Below, piece after piece: positions 38,373 to 47,882 of a DNA stretch of 55,790 nt. Location of the stretch: the NCBI RefSeq assembly GCF_019396325.1, contig NZ_JAHKRO010000061.1:1-55790 (forward strand), in the 5' to 3' direction. A program made the position numbers and the translations under genes. The notes beneath the pieces are model-generated. The model saw nothing but the letters and a program-made list of their open reading frames with translations. It was not told the DNA's origin and searched no databases. How positions within the stretch are numbered: the stretch's first letter is position 1; each line of letters starts with the position of its first letter. This DNA comes from Nonomuraea ceibae. GTDB lineage: Bacteria > Actinomycetota > Actinomycetes > Streptosporangiales > Streptosporangiaceae.

Positions 38373-38999
38373 ATGACCTCCTCGGCGCCGCTTGGGCTCC
38401 AGGGCGCCTACCTGCTGGGCGAACGGGCCGGCCAGGACGAGCTTCGTTCCAGACTGCTGGACGTCGCGGTGAACCTGCTGGTCACCGACGGAGCCGACAG
38501 CCTCACGATGCGCAGGATCGCCACCGAGGCCGGCTGCACCACCACCGTCATCTACACGATGTTCGGCAACAGGGAGGGGCTGGCCGAAGCCCTCTACCTG
38601 GAGGGGTTCGAGCGCTTCCGGCGCATCCTCGACGCGGTGCCGCAGCGCCGCGACCCCTTCGAGCACCTGACGGCGCTCGCCCCGGCCTACCGGCAGGCGT
38701 GCCTGTCGGAGCCCGGCTACTACAGCCTCATGTTCGAGCGGGCGATCCCCGGTTTCGAACCCAGCGAGCGCGCCCGCACCCTCGCCCGGGCGGCGCTCAA
38801 CATCTTCGACCGGGTGATCGCCGACTGCATCTCGGCGGGGCGGCTCGTCCCCACCCAGCCCCGCAAGATCGCCGACGCCCTCTGGGCCGCCGCCCAGGGC
38901 GCGATCAGCCTCGAACGCGCGGGCCACCTGCGTGACGGCCGCACCTTCGAGGCGGTGACGACGGCCACGATCTGCTGCTACCTGGTGGAACGTGCCTAG
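38373..38999 (+). CDS. TetR family transcriptional regulator
   Basis: A 208-residue protein with the DNA-binding domain LRSRLLDVAVNLLVTDGADS and RRIATEAGCTTTVIYTMFGN, and a WHG-type C-terminal domain (TAPA-like segment with LTALAPAYRQACLSEPGYYS). Start ATG 38373, AAAGG about 10 bases upstream. It is divergent from the aldehyde dehydrogenase and likely its regulator. Its TAG shares a CTAG with the convergent PucR gene. Confidence 0.88.
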   Translation: MTSSAPLGLQGAYLLGERAGQDELRSRLLDVAVNLLVTDGADSLTMRRIATEAGCTTTVIYTMFGNREGLAEALYLEGFERFRRILDAVPQRRDPFEHLTALAPAYRQACLSEPGYYSLMFERAIPGFEPSERARTLARAALNIFDRVIADCISAGRLVPTQPRKIADALWAAAQGAISLERAGHLRDGRTFEAVTTATICCYLVERA

Positions 39000-40453
39000 C
39001 GCCTGGCCGCCTCCAGCGCGAACCACAGCTCGGCCCGCACCGCGGGGTCGTCGAGATCGCGCCCCAGCAGCTCGGCGACCCGCCGCATCCGGTAGCGCAG
39101 CGTGTGCCGGTGCACGCCCAGCCGCTGCGCCGCCGCGTCCCAGTGCCCGTTGCACTCCAGGTACGCGCGCAGCGAGGCGACGAGGTCGGGCCGCGCCCCG
39201 TAGGCGGTGAGCGGCCCCAGCAGCGCGGTCGCGAACGCCTGCGCCACGGCCGGGTCCAGCAGCCCGACGAGCCCCTGCCCGGCCAGCTCGGCGAAGCGCA
39301 CCACGCCGCCCCGGCTCGCCGCGCGGGCCCGCACGGCCTGGTCGATCCCGGCCCGCAGCTCGCCGTAGCGGCAGGCGGTGCTCACCCCCACAGCCCCCTC
39401 GACCGCCCCGGCGACCTCGTCGGCAGCCCCTTCCTCCACCAGCACGACGCCGGCGCCACCGGCCGCCCCGCCTTCCACCGGCGCGCCGCCGCCCGCCGCC
39501 TGGGGCAGGCGGGTGGCGAACACCGTGGCCTCGACGCTCTCCAGGGCCTCCGCCGGGACGGCCAGCACGGCGAACGGCTCGCCGGGCAGCCGGCCGCCGA
39601 GCGCGTCCAGCACCGCCCGCGCCCGCTCGTCCTCCCCCGCCAGCAGCAGCTCCAGCACCGCCTGCCGGACCCGCCGGGCGGCCTCCCGCTGCGCGCCGCC
39701 CTGCTCCAGGGCGAGCGTGAGCAGCGACCCGGCCGCGTTGATCACCGTGTGGGCGACCGGCGTGAACGCCTCCCGCGCCCCCACGGCGAAGTAGCCGCGC
39801 GGCCGCGCCCCGCCGCCGAGCGGCTGGAGCACGACGTGGCCCTCGGGCCCGGACAGCGACAGGCTGGCGGGCATCCGCGTGCCGCGCAGCCGGCCGAGCT
39901 CCCCCGTCACCGCCTCGGCCCGCGCCCCGCGCGTGGCGTGGCGCACCTGCCCGGTCTCGTCCAGCAGCACCGCCCAGCCGCCGACCTCGGCGGCCAGCCG
40001 GTCGACGACCGCGTGCAGCCCCTCGGGCCGCAGCGCTGCCCGCGTCAGCCGCCCCTGCGCGGCGAACGCGCGGGTGATCTCCTCGTACTGCTCGGCGGCC
40101 AGCAGCTCGCCGACCGTCTTGCCGATGGCGATGAACGGCGTCTCCCGGGGCACCTCCAGCAGCGGCAGCCCGGCCTCCTCCGCGGCGGTCACGAGCGCGG
40201 GCGGCACCTCGTCGTGGGAGAGCCCGACCCCGAAGCCGAGCCCGGCCACGCCCCGCGCCACCAGCCGGGCAACATAGCCGGAAAAATCACCTTCCAGGCG
40301 CATCCCGGTGGTGAGCAGCAGCTCGTCACCCTCCAGGAACGGCGTCGGATCCTCCAGCTCGCTGACCGCCACCCAGCGCACGGCCGAGTCCAGCGAGCCG
40401 GCCAGCGACCGCAGCCCCATCCGCCGCACCACGGTCCGCAGCGAAGGCGCCAT
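38996..40453 (-). CDS. PucR family transcriptional regulator
   Basis: A 485-residue protein with the PucR layout: N-terminal PucR domain (SLRTVVRRMGLRSLAGSLDS, then LEGDELLLTTGMRLEGDFS), a middle GAF-like or diguanylate-like region, and the C-terminal PucR helix-turn-helix ECNGHWDAAAQRLGVHRHTL followed by RYRMRRVAELLGRDL. PucR-type regulators activate purine, GABA and omega-amino-acid catabolism in response to the substrate. Divergent from gabT with 91 bases between, so control of gabT is likely. Confidence 0.88.
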   Translation of the reverse strand: MAPSLRTVVRRMGLRSLAGSLDSAVRWVAVSELEDPTPFLEGDELLLTTGMRLEGDFSGYVARLVARGVAGLGFGVGLSHDEVPPALVTAAEEAGLPLLEVPRETPFIAIGKTVGELLAAEQYEEITRAFAAQGRLTRAALRPEGLHAVVDRLAAEVGGWAVLLDETGQVRHATRGARAEAVTGELGRLRGTRMPASLSLSGPEGHVVLQPLGGGARPRGYFAVGAREAFTPVAHTVINAAGSLLTLALEQGGAQREAARRVRQAVLELLLAGEDERARAVLDALGGRLPGEPFAVLAVPAEALESVEATVFATRLPQAAGGGAPVEGGAAGGAGVVLVEEGAADEVAGAVEGAVGVSTACRYGELRAGIDQAVRARAASRGGVVRFAELAGQGLVGLLDPAVAQAFATALLGPLTAYGARPDLVASLRAYLECNGHWDAAAQRLGVHRHTLRYRMRRVAELLGRDLDDPAVRAELWFALEAARR

Positions 40454-40531
40454 CGCGAGTTGTCCATTCCGGCAAAGGTGAGCACCCACAGTGTGCCATA
40501 TCGCCCTATCGGAGCAGGCGGGCGGCCACCG

Positions 40532-40547
40532 TACCGTCAGAGCCATG
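40532..40547 (+). promoter_or_regulatory. Predicted leaderless promoter of gabT
   Basis: TACCGT (40532-40537) lies 7 bases before ATG 40545, with no Shine-Dalgarno sequence, so the mRNA should begin at or near the start codon. Confidence 0.5.
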
Positions 40548-41873
40548 AGCATTCCCCAGGAGCGTCGCCTCGTCACCGCCATCCCCGGCCCCAAGTCGCA
40601 GGAGCTGCTGGCCCGCAAGCAGGCCGCCGTCCCCCCGGGCATCGGCACCACGCTGCCGGTCTTCGTGACCCGCGCCGGCGGCGGCGTGCTGGAGGACGCC
40701 GACGGGAACTCGCTGATCGACTTCGGCTCCGGCATCGCCGTCACCAACGTCGGCAACGCCGCCCCCAAGGTGGTCGAGCGTGTCCAGAAGCAGGCCGCCG
40801 ACTTCACCCACACCTGTTTCATGGTCACCCCGTACGAGTCGTACGTGCGCGTGTGCGAGAAGCTGAACGAGCTCACGCCGGGCGACCACGAGAAGCGCAC
40901 GTTCCTGGTCAACAGCGGCGCCGAGGCCGTGGAGAACGCGGTCAAGGTCGCCAGGCTCGCCACCGGCCGCCAGGCGGTCGTCGTGTTCGACCACGGCTAC
41001 CACGGCCGCACCCTGCTCACGATGACGCTGACGGCCAAGAACATGCCGTACAAGCAGGGCTTCGGCCCGTTCGCGCCCGAGGTCTACCGGGTGCCGCTGG
41101 CCTACCCGTTCCGCTGGCCGACGGGGCCCGAGAACTGCGCCGAGGAGGCCGCCGCCCAGGCCATCGACATGATCGGCAAGCAGATCGGCGCCGAGAACGT
41201 GGCCGCCGTGGTGATCGAGCCGATCGCCGGCGAGGGCGGCTTCATCGAGCCCGCCAAGGGCTTCCTGCCGAGGATCGCCGAGTTCTGCCGCGCCAACGGG
41301 ATCGTGTTCGTTGCCGACGAGGTGCAGACCGGCTTCGCGCGCACCGGTGACCTGTTCGCCTGCGAGGACGAGGGCGTGGTGCCCGACATCATCTGCACCG
41401 CCAAGGGCATCGCGGGCGGCCTGCCGCTCGCCGCGGTGACGGGCCGGGCCGAGCTCATGGACACCGTGCACGCGGGCGGCCTCGGCGGCACCTACGGCGG
41501 CAACCCGCTGGCCTGCGAGGCGGCGCTGGGCGTGCTGGAGACCATCGAGGAGGAGGACCTGGTCGGCCGCGCCCGCCGCATCGGGGACGTGATGATCCCG
41601 CGACTGCTGGCCATGAGCGAGCGGTTCGACATGATCGGCGACGTCCGGGGACGCGGCGCGATGATCGCCGTCGAGCTCGTCGTGCCGGGCACCAAGGACC
41701 CGAACCCGGCCGCCGTCCAGGAGGTCGTCCGGCGCTGCCACGCGGAGGGGCTGCTGGTGCTGACCGCGGGCACGTACGGCAACGTGCTGCGCTTCCTGCC
41801 GCCGCTGGTGATGCCCGAGCACCTGCTTGAGGAGGGGCTCGGCATCCTGGAGAAGGCTTTCGCCAGCCTGTAG
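40545..41873 (+). CDS. gabT: 4-aminobutyrate aminotransferase
   Basis: A 442-residue class-III PLP aminotransferase. LVNSGAEAVENAVKVAR binds the PLP phosphate, VFDHGYHGRTLLTMTLT stacks on PLP, VIEPIAGEGG and FVADEVQTGFARTG include the cofactor Asp, and TAKGIAGGLPLAAVTG carries the Schiff-base Lys. The N-terminus (VTAIPGPKSQELLARKQAAV) is typical of actinobacterial GabT. It converts GABA and 2-oxoglutarate to succinate semialdehyde and glutamate. Followed by a strong terminator; transcribed alone, divergent from PucR. Confidence 0.93.
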   Translation: MSIPQERRLVTAIPGPKSQELLARKQAAVPPGIGTTLPVFVTRAGGGVLEDADGNSLIDFGSGIAVTNVGNAAPKVVERVQKQAADFTHTCFMVTPYESYVRVCEKLNELTPGDHEKRTFLVNSGAEAVENAVKVARLATGRQAVVVFDHGYHGRTLLTMTLTAKNMPYKQGFGPFAPEVYRVPLAYPFRWPTGPENCAEEAAAQAIDMIGKQIGAENVAAVVIEPIAGEGGFIEPAKGFLPRIAEFCRANGIVFVADEVQTGFARTGDLFACEDEGVVPDIICTAKGIAGGLPLAAVTGRAELMDTVHAGGLGGTYGGNPLACEAALGVLETIEEEDLVGRARRIGDVMIPRLLAMSERFDMIGDVRGRGAMIAVELVVPGTKDPNPAAVQEVVRRCHAEGLLVLTAGTYGNVLRFLPPLVMPEHLLEEGLGILEKAFASL

Positions 41874-41883
41874 ATAAACCCGC

Positions 41884-41921
41884 AAATCGGGCATCCAGCT
41901 TGTTGCTGGATGCCCGATTTT
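41884..41921 (+). terminator. Rho-independent terminator after gabT
   Basis: A perfect 16-bp stem (41884-41899 with 41905-41920, arms beginning AAATCGGGCATCC) with the loop TTGTT and a following TTTTG. The best classical terminator in the window, 11 bases after the gabT stop. Confidence 0.92.
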
Positions 41922-42048
41922 GTTGGTGTAAGACCTGTCGTCCGGGTAGAGAAATCACCTGGCCTTGACGCGAAGCTAGCGGAGCACGGACGCGGCCGGG
42001 GTTATAACGGATCCGACATGAAGCCGGGCGAGCGCCGCGGGGAGCGTG

Positions 42049-42282
42049 ATGAACTGGGGTCCGACCAGAACGGCTGGGGAGATGTTGACGTTCGACCCTG
42101 AGGGCATGAGCTGGGCGCAGCGCCAGGGCGACGCCTGCGTCGTCTGCCACAAGCGGTGGCCGCGTCCGCGCGTGCGGGTGGGCCGCTTCCCCGACGACAT
42201 GACGGCCCTGGCCTGCACCGACTGCGCCGAAGCCCTCATCCCGTCGCCGCTGGCCACCGTCGTGGCCTTCCCGTCACGCTGA
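42049..42282 (+). CDS. Small zinc-ribbon-like protein
   Basis: A protein of up to 77 residues with two CxxC pairs, DACVVCHKRWPRP and LACTDCAEAL, about 30 residues apart, the spacing of a zinc ribbon. I do not know the family. The start is uncertain: ATG 42049 has GGGGAG four bases before; ATG 42082 and 42109 are alternatives that leave the cysteines intact. A single small gene between two terminators, followed by degenerate repeats. Confidence 0.6.
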   Translation: MNWGPTRTAGEMLTFDPEGMSWAQRQGDACVVCHKRWPRPRVRVGRFPDDMTALACTDCAEALIPSPLATVVAFPSR

Positions 42283-42357
42283 CCACGCCGCACTGACCAA
42301 GCCGCACTGACCACGCCACTGACCAGGCCGCACTGGCCACGCCAACACCGACCACGC
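42279..42357. repeat. Degenerate tandem repeats of about 14 bp
   Basis: Five to six imperfect copies of CACTGACCACGCCG run from the end of the zinc-ribbon gene. Units vary in length (12-14) and sequence, so they look decayed. Confidence 0.55.
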
Positions 42358-42397
42358 ACACAGCCCCCGTACGCGCCGGGGCCGCCTCTCGGGAGAC

Positions 42398-42436
42398 GAG
42401 ACGCCCCAGGGCGGGGGGACCGCCCGGGGGCGTCTC
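42398..42436. terminator. Bidirectional GC-rich terminator
   Basis: GAGACGCCCC and GGGGCGTCTC form a 10-bp perfect outer stem with an inner GGGCGG/CCGCCC stem. It sits between convergent genes ending at 42282 and 42499 and can serve both strands. The rest of this 216-base gap holds only the degenerate repeats and some GC-rich sequence. Confidence 0.75.
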
Positions 42437-42498
42437 AGCTGGCGAGCTCAGCGGGGGGATAGGGCGCGCCCGCCGCGGGCGAGGTCACCGGCCGGCCG

Positions 42499-43596
42499 TC
42501 ACTTCGCGAGCTCACGCCACCGGGCGGTCCAGGTGGCGTAGTCCACGCACTCTCCTTCCGGCGGACGGCAGTCGCCCGGCGGCCGCACCGCGAAGGCGAT
42601 GCGGTCGAGCCGTGGTGACCTGGTCGCACCGTACGCCTCACAGACCGGTTTGGCGCGGCCTTTGCACGCCTTGGTATTGGCCGGCGCCAGCCCGAGCCAC
42701 GCGGCGGCGTCACGCTGGGAGTCGGGGTCGGTCATCCGGTTGAGCCATAGGTAGGCGCAGCCCGTGTCGGTGACGCCGGAGCCGAGCATCCACGAGTCGG
42801 CCCACCCGGTGGCCTTGCGCGCGGGGACCGCCTTGACCTTCTTGCCGGCCTTCTCCAGCAGCATCCGGTGGTAGGGCGTCGCCTGGGCGTAGTCGATCGA
42901 GCCGGTGGCGAAGCCCTTGATCAGGTCGAGCGGGTTCTTCCAGTAGGTGCGGTCCTCGTGGCCCTCCAGCCCCTCCGCCACCCGGTCGAGCTGGGTGGCG
43001 GTCAGCTCGAACGGCCGGTCGACGGCGTCGTCGACGAGCGCCGCGTCGGCCAGCGTCAGCGGGCTGTCCTTGAGCATCACCCGCCCGGCCTTGAGCACCT
43101 GGCCCAGGTCGCCGCCCTTGACCCGCTCCGGGTCGTAGAGGAACTCGTGGTAGCCCCACAGGAACGGCACCCCGTAGGCATTGCCGGAGTCGCTCACCAG
43201 CTCGCGCAGCGGCTCCAGCAGGTCGTCGTAGCCCTCGATCTCGGCCGTGTCGATGGGCTGCACCTGCTTGGCCTCGATCATGGAGTCCGCCAGCACCGGA
43301 TCGGCGGCGATCACGTCGTAGGGCCGCTCGGCGACGCGGGCGGCCATCTCCTCGGGCGTGGAGACCGTGTCGAGCCGGGCCACCCGGCAGCCGGTCTCCT
43401 TCTCGAACGTGCCCGTCCAGTTGGCCTGCGGGCTGGTGCCGCCGTATTCGGCATAGCCCCGGTAGGCGAGGATCTGCAGGGTGCCGTCGCGCTGCGTGGG
43501 GCTCGTGGTGGGCTTGGGCGACGGCGTGGCCGCGCCGGTGCCGGCCAGCATCGCCAGGGCGGCCAGGGCCAGGGCGGGAGCGCGTCGGAGATCCAC
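42499..43596 (-). CDS. PotD-like polyamine-binding protein
   Basis: A 365-residue periplasmic-type binding protein. The N-terminus is a signal sequence (APALALAALAMLAGTGAATP) with a Pro/Thr linker. LQILAYRGYAEYGG, then WTGTFEKETGCRVARLDT, matches the first strand and helix of PotD/PotF, and VIAADPVLADSMIEA and VPFLWGYHEFLYDPERVKGG are the substrate-pocket region. It should bind putrescine, spermidine or a similar cation. No permease or ATPase gene is adjacent. GTG 43596 is used; the ribosome binding site is weak. Next to mmsA and near gabT, so it may feed the amine pathway. Confidence 0.78.
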   Translation of the reverse strand: MDLRRAPALALAALAMLAGTGAATPSPKPTTSPTQRDGTLQILAYRGYAEYGGTSPQANWTGTFEKETGCRVARLDTVSTPEEMAARVAERPYDVIAADPVLADSMIEAKQVQPIDTAEIEGYDDLLEPLRELVSDSGNAYGVPFLWGYHEFLYDPERVKGGDLGQVLKAGRVMLKDSPLTLADAALVDDAVDRPFELTATQLDRVAEGLEGHEDRTYWKNPLDLIKGFATGSIDYAQATPYHRMLLEKAGKKVKAVPARKATGWADSWMLGSGVTDTGCAYLWLNRMTDPDSQRDAAAWLGLAPANTKACKGRAKPVCEAYGATRSPRLDRIAFAVRPPGDCRPPEGECVDYATWTARWRELAK

Positions 43597-43657
43597 GCCC
43601 TGGAGCTTACCGGGGCCCCGGGCGGGCGGAGCCGAAGCCCGCCCGCCTGTGGACAAC

Positions 43658-45159
<1,502 letters not shown>

Positions 45160-45163
<4 letters not shown>

Positions 45164-46440
45164 TGCTGCGCCGCCTCCGCGTTGATGACTTCGAGCGCGC
45201 CGACGATGATGCCGAGCCCCTCGGCGGCCTCGTCGACGGTCAGGGTGAGCGGCGGCGCCATGCGGATCGCGGTGCCGTACAGGCCGCCCTTGCCGGCGAG
45301 CAGGCCGGCCTTCTTGGTCTCCTCCATGAAGCGGGCTGCCTGGGCCGGGCTCTCCAGCTCGACGGCGAACATCAGGCCCTTGCCGCGCACCTCCTTGACG
45401 ATGGGCAGGCGGGCGGCGGCCTCGCGCAGGCCGTCGATGATGATCTTGCCGGTCCTGGCGGCGTTGGCCTGGAGGTCGCGGTCGAGGACGTAGTCGAGGG
45501 TGGCGTTGGCGGCGGCCATGGAGATCGGGTTGCCGCCGAACGTCGCCAGGCCGACGGCGGGCAGGACGTCCATCAGGTCGCCGCGCGCCACGACGCCGCC
45601 GACGGCGAACCCGTTGCCCAGGCCCTTGGCGAACGTCATCATGTCGGGCGTCACGCCGTGGTTCTGGATGCCGAAGAACGCACTGCCGGTGCGTCCCCAG
45701 CCGGTCTGCACCTCGTCGGAGATGAACAGGATGCCCTGTTCGTCCAGGACCTCCTTGTAGGCGGCGAACAGCCCGTCGGGCGGCATGGTGAACCCGCCCA
45801 CGCCCTGGATCGGCTCGGCGATGAGCGCGGCGACGTCGCCCGCGACGGCGGTGGCGAGCACGTGGCGCAGGTCCTCGGTGCACGCGCGGATGTAGTCGGC
45901 GTCGGACAGGCCCTTGAACTGGGTCAGGTGCCGGTCGGTGCCGTGCAGGAAGTGCGCGTTGAGCGGGGAGAGCGAGTTGTTCTTCCAGGCCCGGTTGGAG
46001 GTGACGCCGATGGCGCCGAAGCTGCGGCCGTGGTAGCTCTGCCGCATGGCGAGCACCTGGTCGCTCTTGCGCGCGCAGGTGGCCAGGAGCAGGGCGGTCT
46101 CGTTCGCCTCGGTGCCGGAGTTGGTGAAGAACACCTTGGCGTCGGGGATGCCGGACAGCCTGGCGATCTTCTCGGCGAGCTCGACCTGGCCGCGCAGCAG
46201 GTAGACGGTGCTGGTGTGGACGACGCCGGTGGCGAGCTGGCGCTCGACGGCCTCGCGCACCTCCGGCACGTCGTAGCCGATCATGTTGGTCAGGATGCCG
46301 GCGAAGAAGTCGAGGTAACTCTTGCCGTCGGCGTCGACGACACGGTTGCCCTTGCCGCTGACGATCTCGATGGGCTCGTCGTAGTTGAGGCTCACCCAGG
46401 CGGGGATCACGGCCCTGTGGCGCGCGAGAAGCTCGGACAT
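45160..46440 (-). CDS. Class-III omega-aminotransferase
   Basis: A 426-residue PLP enzyme: VFFTNSGTEANETALLLAT, MRQSYHGRSFGAIGVTSN, LIAEPIQGVGG, FISDEVQTGWGRTG and TFAKGLGNGFAVGG with the Schiff-base Lys. It resembles AGXT2/beta-alanine-pyruvate or beta-aminoisobutyrate transaminases more than GabT. With mmsA coupled behind it the likely route is beta-alanine (or beta-aminoisobutyrate) to malonate (methylmalonate) semialdehyde and on to CoA esters. ATG 46440; no ribosome binding site, so perhaps leaderless. Confidence 0.88.
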
Positions 46441-46594
46441 GTCTTGAGTATCGCTGTTGCCGCGACTTCCCCGGAACGGCAAGATGTCGGCCTGTCGCCG
46501 AATTGGCTTACATACTGTCGACCCGGGGCCGAGAAGAGGTTTCGTCGGGATGGGTGATGGTATGGCTACGTCTAGCAGGGAATATGTGAGATCG

Positions 46595-46670
46595 CCCCTC
46601 CAGGGGGAAGCCTTCTGGAGCACCGTCCAGAAGACGCGACAGGCGGTCTGGCGACCGTCGTAAGACCGCC
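46595..46670 (+). ncRNA. Structured leader with three hairpins before the WGxxGxxG gene
   Basis: Three stem-loops follow one another: CCCCT-CC-AGGGG (46595-46606), a perfect 8-bp stem CTTCTGGA/TCCAGAAG with loop GCACCG (46612-46633), and a perfect 8-bp stem GGCGGTCT/AGACCGCC (46642-46670). The last ends 5 bases before the GGGGGA ribosome binding site. A cis-acting RNA is plausible. I do not recognise a known riboswitch class, and the 5' end of the transcript is not known. Confidence 0.5.
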
Positions 46671-46686
46671 GGATCGGGGGAACCCA

Positions 46687-46959
46687 ATGCGCAAGACGCT
46701 CACGGGTCTGGGGCTGGCCTTCTTCCTGACGCTCGCCCCGGCCGCGGCCGCCACGGCGGACACACCCGTTCAGGCCGCGCAGAGCCAGGTCAATCCGTCA
46801 CCTCAGCCGACCGACACCCGAGACGAAGGCGGCAGCAACGCCGGCCTGTGGGGCCTGCTGGGCCTGCTCGGGCTTCTGGGCCTGACCGGCATGCGCAAGC
46901 AGAAGAGCCAGGTCGGCACGGCCGAGCACATGACCAATCGGCCGCACCGCAACCCGTAA
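46687..46959 (+). CDS. WGxxGxxG-type small exported protein
   Basis: A 90-residue protein: signal peptide (KTLTGLGLAFFLTLAPAAAA), a polar linker rich in Gln, Pro and Asp, and a glycine-zipper membrane segment NAGLWGLLGLLGLLGLTG followed by MRKQK. This is the WGxxGxxG short-protein pattern, resembling a sorting tail, seen in bacteria without a known role. A short hydrophilic tail follows. ATG 46687 has GGGGGA 5-6 bases upstream. Preceded by a structured leader and followed by a strong terminator, so a single regulated gene. Confidence 0.75.
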   Translation: MRKTLTGLGLAFFLTLAPAAAATADTPVQAAQSQVNPSPQPTDTRDEGGSNAGLWGLLGLLGLLGLTGMRKQKSQVGTAEHMTNRPHRNP

Positions 46960-46970
46960 GGTCCTCGCGC

Positions 46971-47007
46971 GGGATCCCCGTGCCGGCGAGCCCGGCACGG
47001 GGATCCC
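46971..47007 (+). terminator. Strong hairpin terminator after the WGxxGxxG gene
   Basis: Perfect 16-bp stem: 46971-46986 pairs with 46992-47007 around the loop CGAGC; the arm begins GGGATCCCCGTG. It starts 12 bases after the stop. No U-tract. Downstream to 47180 lies the promoter of the next gene, with further short GC-rich repeats and no recognisable gene. Confidence 0.85.
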
Positions 47008-47180
47008 CCGTCCCACCGGCCCCCGTCCCTTAGGGGATCACCCGTCCGCCTGCGGGCGTACGGCCGGCGTACGGGCTACGCCGCCGGAGGCACCCGCAAA
47101 GCCCACTCCCGGGCGACGACCGGCGCGGGTCCGGTCCGCCACCATCGGGTCATCACGACAGCAGACCCGAGGAGACCGGC

Positions 47181-47882
47181 ATGACGCTCGCCCTGGACCA
47201 CGCCCCCGCCACCACCCACCCCGGGCCGCCCAAGCTCGACCGCGACCAGCTCCGCCAGGCCCAGCAGGACACGCTCGCCACCCCGCGCATGAAGTACAGC
47301 CTGCTGGCCAGGATGATGTTCAAGCCCGTGGACCTCATGTACGGCAAGGAGGGCTCGTACACGAAGTTCGCCATGCTGGAGATCATCGCCCGGGTGCCCT
47401 ACCAGGCGTGGGAGCGGATGGGCTACTGGGCGGTGCACCGCCACAGAGGCCGCTCGGCGCTGGCCCGCCGGGTCTTCGAGCGCATCGTCGAGGCCCGTGC
47501 CGACCAGGACAACGAGCAGTGGCACCTGCTCATCATGCAGGACCTGGTGCAGCGCTCCGGGCACCGACAGAGCTGGCTGCTGCACCGGGCCGCGCCCTGG
47601 CTGATCGCGTTCTTCTACTACCACGTGTCGTGGGTGCTGTTCCTGGTCCGGCCCGACTGGAGCTACCGGCTCAACGCCGAGTTCGAGGACCACGCCGAGC
47701 ACGAGTACATGACGTTCGTGGCGGACAACCCGGACCTGGACTTCGTCCCCGACCCGGGCGCCTACGCCGCCGAGTACGGCCGTTACCGCTCGGTGGCCGA
47801 CCTGCTGCGGCAGATCGGCCACGACGAGCGGACGCACAAGCTCGACAGCCTGCGGAGCATGCGCGAGCCCCGCATCCGCTAG
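47181..47882 (+). CDS. Alternative oxidase-like di-iron protein
   Basis: A 233-residue helical protein matching the alternative oxidase fold. All six di-iron ligands are visible: Glu67 in AMLEIIARVP, Glu112 and His115 in DNEQWHLLIM, Glu169 in AEFEDHAEHEY, Glu216 and His219 in GHDERTHKL. The hydrophobic stretch WLIAFFYYHVSWVLFLV corresponds to the membrane-binding helices. True AOX oxidises quinol and reduces oxygen to water without proton pumping; the shorter length and DHAEH variant of LEEEA mean function needs proof. GAGGAG before the ATG. Its TAG shares a CTAG with the convergent MFS gene. Confidence 0.75.
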   Translation: MTLALDHAPATTHPGPPKLDRDQLRQAQQDTLATPRMKYSLLARMMFKPVDLMYGKEGSYTKFAMLEIIARVPYQAWERMGYWAVHRHRGRSALARRVFERIVEARADQDNEQWHLLIMQDLVQRSGHRQSWLLHRAAPWLIAFFYYHVSWVLFLVRPDWSYRLNAEFEDHAEHEYMTFVADNPDLDFVPDPGAYAAEYGRYRSVADLLRQIGHDERTHKLDSLRSMREPRIR

